64,000 bases of DNA from CAZBQJ01 sp964494085 (lineage in GTDB: Bacteria; Patescibacteriota; Gracilibacteria; UBA1369), in assembly GCA_964494085.1 (NCBI GenBank), contig CAZBQJ010000002.1, positions 1 through 64,000 of the forward strand, read 5' to 3'. Shown one piece after another: positions 61,679-64,000 of this stretch. Position 1 is the first letter of the stretch; each line of letters starts with the position of its first letter. A program made the translations under genes and the position numbers. A model generated the notes under the pieces. It made no database searches and was not told the origin of the DNA. It saw nothing but the letters and a program-made list of their open reading frames with translations.

Positions 61679-63841
61679 ATGTTGAAATTCATTCGTCTGG
61701 TTGTGGTTTTGCTGGCTGTGATCTACAGCAGGCAGTCATGGGGTTCCACCACTAATGGATTCTGTCAGAAGTTCCAATTGGTGGATATTCCGGTAGGTGA
61801 TTTTCGCCCACCCCTTCATCTCCCCGAATCTATACTGCGGGTGACACAGGGCTATAATACTTCCAAGGCAGAAGGATATTGCCTGAGTGGAAAGTTACAG
61901 CCCGATGGCAATAGTCCTGCTTGTGCCGGTAAAAAGATTTATTTCGGCCATGATGGGCTGGATATGCACCCTCAGGGCGCTCCCGCCGGTCAGGTGGACA
62001 TTCATTCTATTTTTAAAGGTTTGGTGGTGGCCTCTCATTCCAGTGGAAGTTTTGGTGGCTGGGGCGAATCGCTAATCATTGCAACTCGACCGAATCTCTG
62101 GTCGGAGGAGATCCTTACCCTGCATTATCATCATCTCTATTTCAACTCAACCTTGAAAACGACCAGCCGATTGTTTGGGCCTTGCGAACAGGTAGAGTCC
62201 AATCAGGTAATTGCCAAGGAAGGAGGAACTCCCGATTGGCCTACGCACCTCCACCTCTCTGTCAAACGCTGGAAGAATCTGCGGGAGCTTCAAGATAAGA
62301 TTAATCTGGCTCCAACGCTTTTCTACGGTTTTGGGTACACTTTTGGTGTCGATTCCAAGATCACCAACTTTCTCGATCCACAGGGACTTTTACTGGACAC
62401 TTTTGACGAATTTCAGTCGCAATCCGGTCAATATTCCGGCTGGGAATGGAGTTATCCATATATTCGTGGAGTACGTTCCCATGGGTGGGATTTTGGTAAC
62501 TTTGATGGTAGTTTCGGAGTAGCGACGAATGTCACGCGCCGCGAAGCGGCGCGGTGGATCAAGCAGGCAATGCAGCTGTCGGGGACTCTCCCGGTGGTTA
62601 ATCATTTCCAAGATATTCCTCTCACCGATAACGATTCTCCTTATATCGAAGCCCTGGTAAGCCAAAACGTCACTTTACCGGTCATCAATCCCACTCATAG
62701 TTGCACTTCTGTCGGAGTTAATTTTTGCCCTGATCAGTCGCTCACTCGAGCGGAAGCCTTGAAAATGGTGGTAACGGCTTTCTATCAGGATCAATTCATT
62801 GAACTCTATAATAACTGGGTTTGGAGGTCTGCCGCGCCACTGGCCGATAGTCTACTTTCTCGATTTGTCGATGTTTCTGCCAACAGTTGGTACGCTCCAT
62901 ACCTGTACTTTGCCTGGCAACAAGGATTGACCGGTGGCGGGGTAGTCTTTCAACCCAACCTTCCCATCAAAAGGGCAGAACTGGCCAAGTGGTTGGTGAT
63001 GGGGTACGAACATTTATATGGTCAAAACCCTTATTTTTGCCAAAGCTTGGAATGCTCAGCGGGTTACTATTGCAGCGGCGAGTCAGCCAATTGTGAGCTT
63101 ATTCCTGGTTGTCTTCCCACGGAAAACTCACCCTGTCCTCTGGGAGGTGGATATAATTCGCAAAATCAACAGGAGCAAGGAGCCGCCAGCTCTGCTGGCG
63201 GCTCAACCAGCAGTGGCTCCGAGACAAGTCCCTCTGCATGTTCACCTGGGCAGGATCAGCTTCAAATCTGCCCAGATGGCCAGACTGCCAGCTACAGGGT
63301 CTGTCTGAGTACCGCTCAATGGAGTGATTGGAACCCTCCTTGTCCTACCGGTTCATCTGGACAATCCAGCGGAGCAGGAGGAACGGAAGGGACGGGCGAG
63401 GGCGGAGCCGGCGGAAGCGGATCCACTACAGGTAGTGGTGGGAGTCAATGCCTCCCCAGTCTCCAACTTAGTCCGGCCGGCGCCAGCTGTTATTCCAATC
63501 CCGCCGGTTCCGGTTCCCCCACCCTTTGTTTGGAAACCCAATCTCCATCCGGAGGTCAGCTGAGCTGGCGCCTTTGCAAACAAAATTCCTCCTTCCAAAG
63601 CGCCTTTACTTATCAATTACTGGATCAGAATCACCTGAGTCAGTTTCTGGGAGATCGGCGGAATGGCAGTCCAGGGCAATCCTGTACTGGTTGGGTAACC
63701 TCGGATTTCAGCTACATCAACAAAAATGGCCCGATTAATGGTGCCGGTTTGGTTATCGAAGTGCACTCACCCAGTGGGTGCACTTCCACCGGCTGCACTT
63801 ATTATTCTGGATTGACCACGCTTTATCGCGCCTGTCCTTAG
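61679..63841 (+). CDS. secreted M23-type peptidase with SLH domains and Cys-rich tail
   Basis: This 720-residue protein has a signal peptide to about residue 22. The M23/LytM-like domain has HDGLD (His91, Asp95) and HLH (His190, His192), a full zinc-ligand set. SLH-like repeats at about 270-450 include NVTRREAARWIKQAM, SLTRAEALKMVVTAFY and PIKRAELAKWLVMGY. A Cys-rich knob (ECSAGYYCSGESANC), a Ser/Gly-rich linker at about 490-610 and a final domain with paired cysteines complete it. It should cut or bind peptidoglycan while held at the wall by SLH. A Shine-Dalgarno (AAAGG) precedes the ATG. Its GC and codon use are richer than its neighbours', which suggests transfer. Confidence 0.82.
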   Translation: MLKFIRLVVVLLAVIYSRQSWGSTTNGFCQKFQLVDIPVGDFRPPLHLPESILRVTQGYNTSKAEGYCLSGKLQPDGNSPACAGKKIYFGHDGLDMHPQGAPAGQVDIHSIFKGLVVASHSSGSFGGWGESLIIATRPNLWSEEILTLHYHHLYFNSTLKTTSRLFGPCEQVESNQVIAKEGGTPDWPTHLHLSVKRWKNLRELQDKINLAPTLFYGFGYTFGVDSKITNFLDPQGLLLDTFDEFQSQSGQYSGWEWSYPYIRGVRSHGWDFGNFDGSFGVATNVTRREAARWIKQAMQLSGTLPVVNHFQDIPLTDNDSPYIEALVSQNVTLPVINPTHSCTSVGVNFCPDQSLTRAEALKMVVTAFYQDQFIELYNNWVWRSAAPLADSLLSRFVDVSANSWYAPYLYFAWQQGLTGGGVVFQPNLPIKRAELAKWLVMGYEHLYGQNPYFCQSLECSAGYYCSGESANCELIPGCLPTENSPCPLGGGYNSQNQQEQGAASSAGGSTSSGSETSPSACSPGQDQLQICPDGQTASYRVCLSTAQWSDWNPPCPTGSSGQSSGAGGTEGTGEGGAGGSGSTTGSGGSQCLPSLQLSPAGASCYSNPAGSGSPTLCLETQSPSGGQLSWRLCKQNSSFQSAFTYQLLDQNHLSQFLGDRRNGSPGQSCTGWVTSDFSYINKNGPINGAGLVIEVHSPSGCTSTGCTYYSGLTTLYRACP
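62535..62553. repeat. GC-rich hairpin inside the M23/SLH gene
   Basis: CGCGCCGC and GCGGCGCG flank the loop GAA, an 8-bp perfect stem that encodes part of an SLH repeat (TRREAAR). Confidence 0.6.
63181..63203. repeat. GC-rich hairpin in the Ser/Gly linker of the M23/SLH gene
   Basis: AGCCGCCAGC pairs perfectly with GCTGGCGGCT across the loop TCT (10-bp stem), inside the low-complexity linker. Confidence 0.6.
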
Positions 63842-63845
63842 TAAT

Positions 63846-63879
63846 AAGCCGCCCCAAGTTCACTTGGGGCGGCTTTTAT
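63846..63879. terminator. strong, probably bidirectional terminator
   Basis: A 14-bp perfect stem (AAGCCGCCCCAAGT and its complement) with a 2-nt spacer is followed by a T-rich stretch. It begins 5 bp after the M23/SLH stop and can also end the convergent recR transcript. Confidence 0.88.
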
Positions 63880-63911
63880 CAGTCAACCGCATCAAACGCA
63901 AAATAGTCCGT

Positions 63912-64000
63912 CTAAATATATTCCAGTCTTCCTTGCAGCGCCCTAATCAAGGTAACCTCATCGGCATAGTCCAGATCGCCACCGGCGGGTAAGCCTCTAG
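63912..64000 (-). CDS. recR: recombination protein RecR, C-terminal fragment at window edge
   Basis: The minus strand enters from the edge and encodes 28 residues ending RALQGRLEYI with TAG at 63914-63912. The preceding GLPAGGDLDYADEVTL is the conserved C-terminal Toprim segment of RecR, including the Gly-Gly-Asp and Tyr-Ala-Asp positions. RecR works with RecF/RecO to load RecA at gaps. The rest of the gene is outside the window. Confidence 0.85.
   Translation of the reverse strand, partial: RGLPAGGDLDYADEVTLIRALQGRLEYI

Noticed and set aside
1..64000. Alternative genetic code with UGA as glycine
   Set aside because: TGA ends clear genes at the expected place (for example 7682, 31987 and the sigma factor at 34584), and no conserved domain needs an in-frame TGA.
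1..64000. CRISPR arrays, insertion sequences or integrases
   Set aside because: Reading the window I saw no regularly spaced direct repeats, transposase or integrase motifs. The only clear small repeats are the hairpins and the 11-bp pair listed.

Overview
The window looks like a chromosomal segment of a Patescibacteria (CPR) bacterium. This rests on the moderately low GC, very short intergenic gaps, many 1-17 nt gene overlaps, rarity of Shine-Dalgarno motifs, and a mixture of core genes with large secreted proteins of unknown function. TGA is used as a stop (for example at 7682, 31987 and 34584), so the glycine-recoded lineages are unlikely. No 16S rRNA lies in the window, so the lineage assignment is an inference.

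Layout. 1-229 is a cut small coiled-coil gene with a possible leaderless promoter and a 20-bp palindrome behind it. 378-3960 (minus) is a heterodimeric ABC exporter. 4105-9284 (plus) is a tightly coupled run: class A penicillin-binding protein, phosphodiester-glycosidase-like lipoprotein, metallophosphoesterase and EngB GTPase. 9285-12459 holds a NYN-domain protein and, divergently, a Kef-type antiporter with a small membrane protein. 12461-17973 (minus) has a large SLH/thrombospondin-type-3 surface protein and an 827-residue protein I do not recognise.

18155-31987 (plus) is the most unusual region. Ten genes mix membrane-anchored DUF916-like proteins (three with a LysM domain after the membrane segment) with secreted proteins sharing a C-terminal beta-strand motif. 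One gene is a natural fusion of both types, and a decayed gene lies in the middle. The arrangement recalls the WxL/DUF916 clusters of Firmicutes but without recognisable WxL motifs. An O-antigen-ligase-family protein and an ECF sigma/anti-sigma pair follow.

35301-41875 holds small envelope proteins, an ArfB-like release factor, tmRNA and a transporter-HEAT fusion. Ribosome rescue is thus represented twice within 3 kb. 41950-48485 (minus) contains efp beside an EpmA/LysRS-like gene, then mfd and dnaN. Genes switch orientation at dnaN, where there are DnaA-box-like sequences and short direct repeats, so this is a candidate but unproven origin. 48831-57001 (plus) carries VKOR, a patatin-like protein, RNase Y, a thioredoxin-reductase-like protein and a VanW protein. 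57006-60879 contains holB with a TPR gene, a cyclophilin lipoprotein and the infC-rpmI-rplT operon. 61072-63841 is a lipoprotein plus an M23/SLH secreted protein with richer GC, clear Shine-Dalgarno sites and internal palindromes. The window ends inside recR.

Overall the region combines replication, repair and translation genes with an extensive envelope-building programme: peptidoglycan synthesis and remodelling, surface-protein display, and disulfide chemistry through VKOR and the thioredoxin-reductase-like protein.
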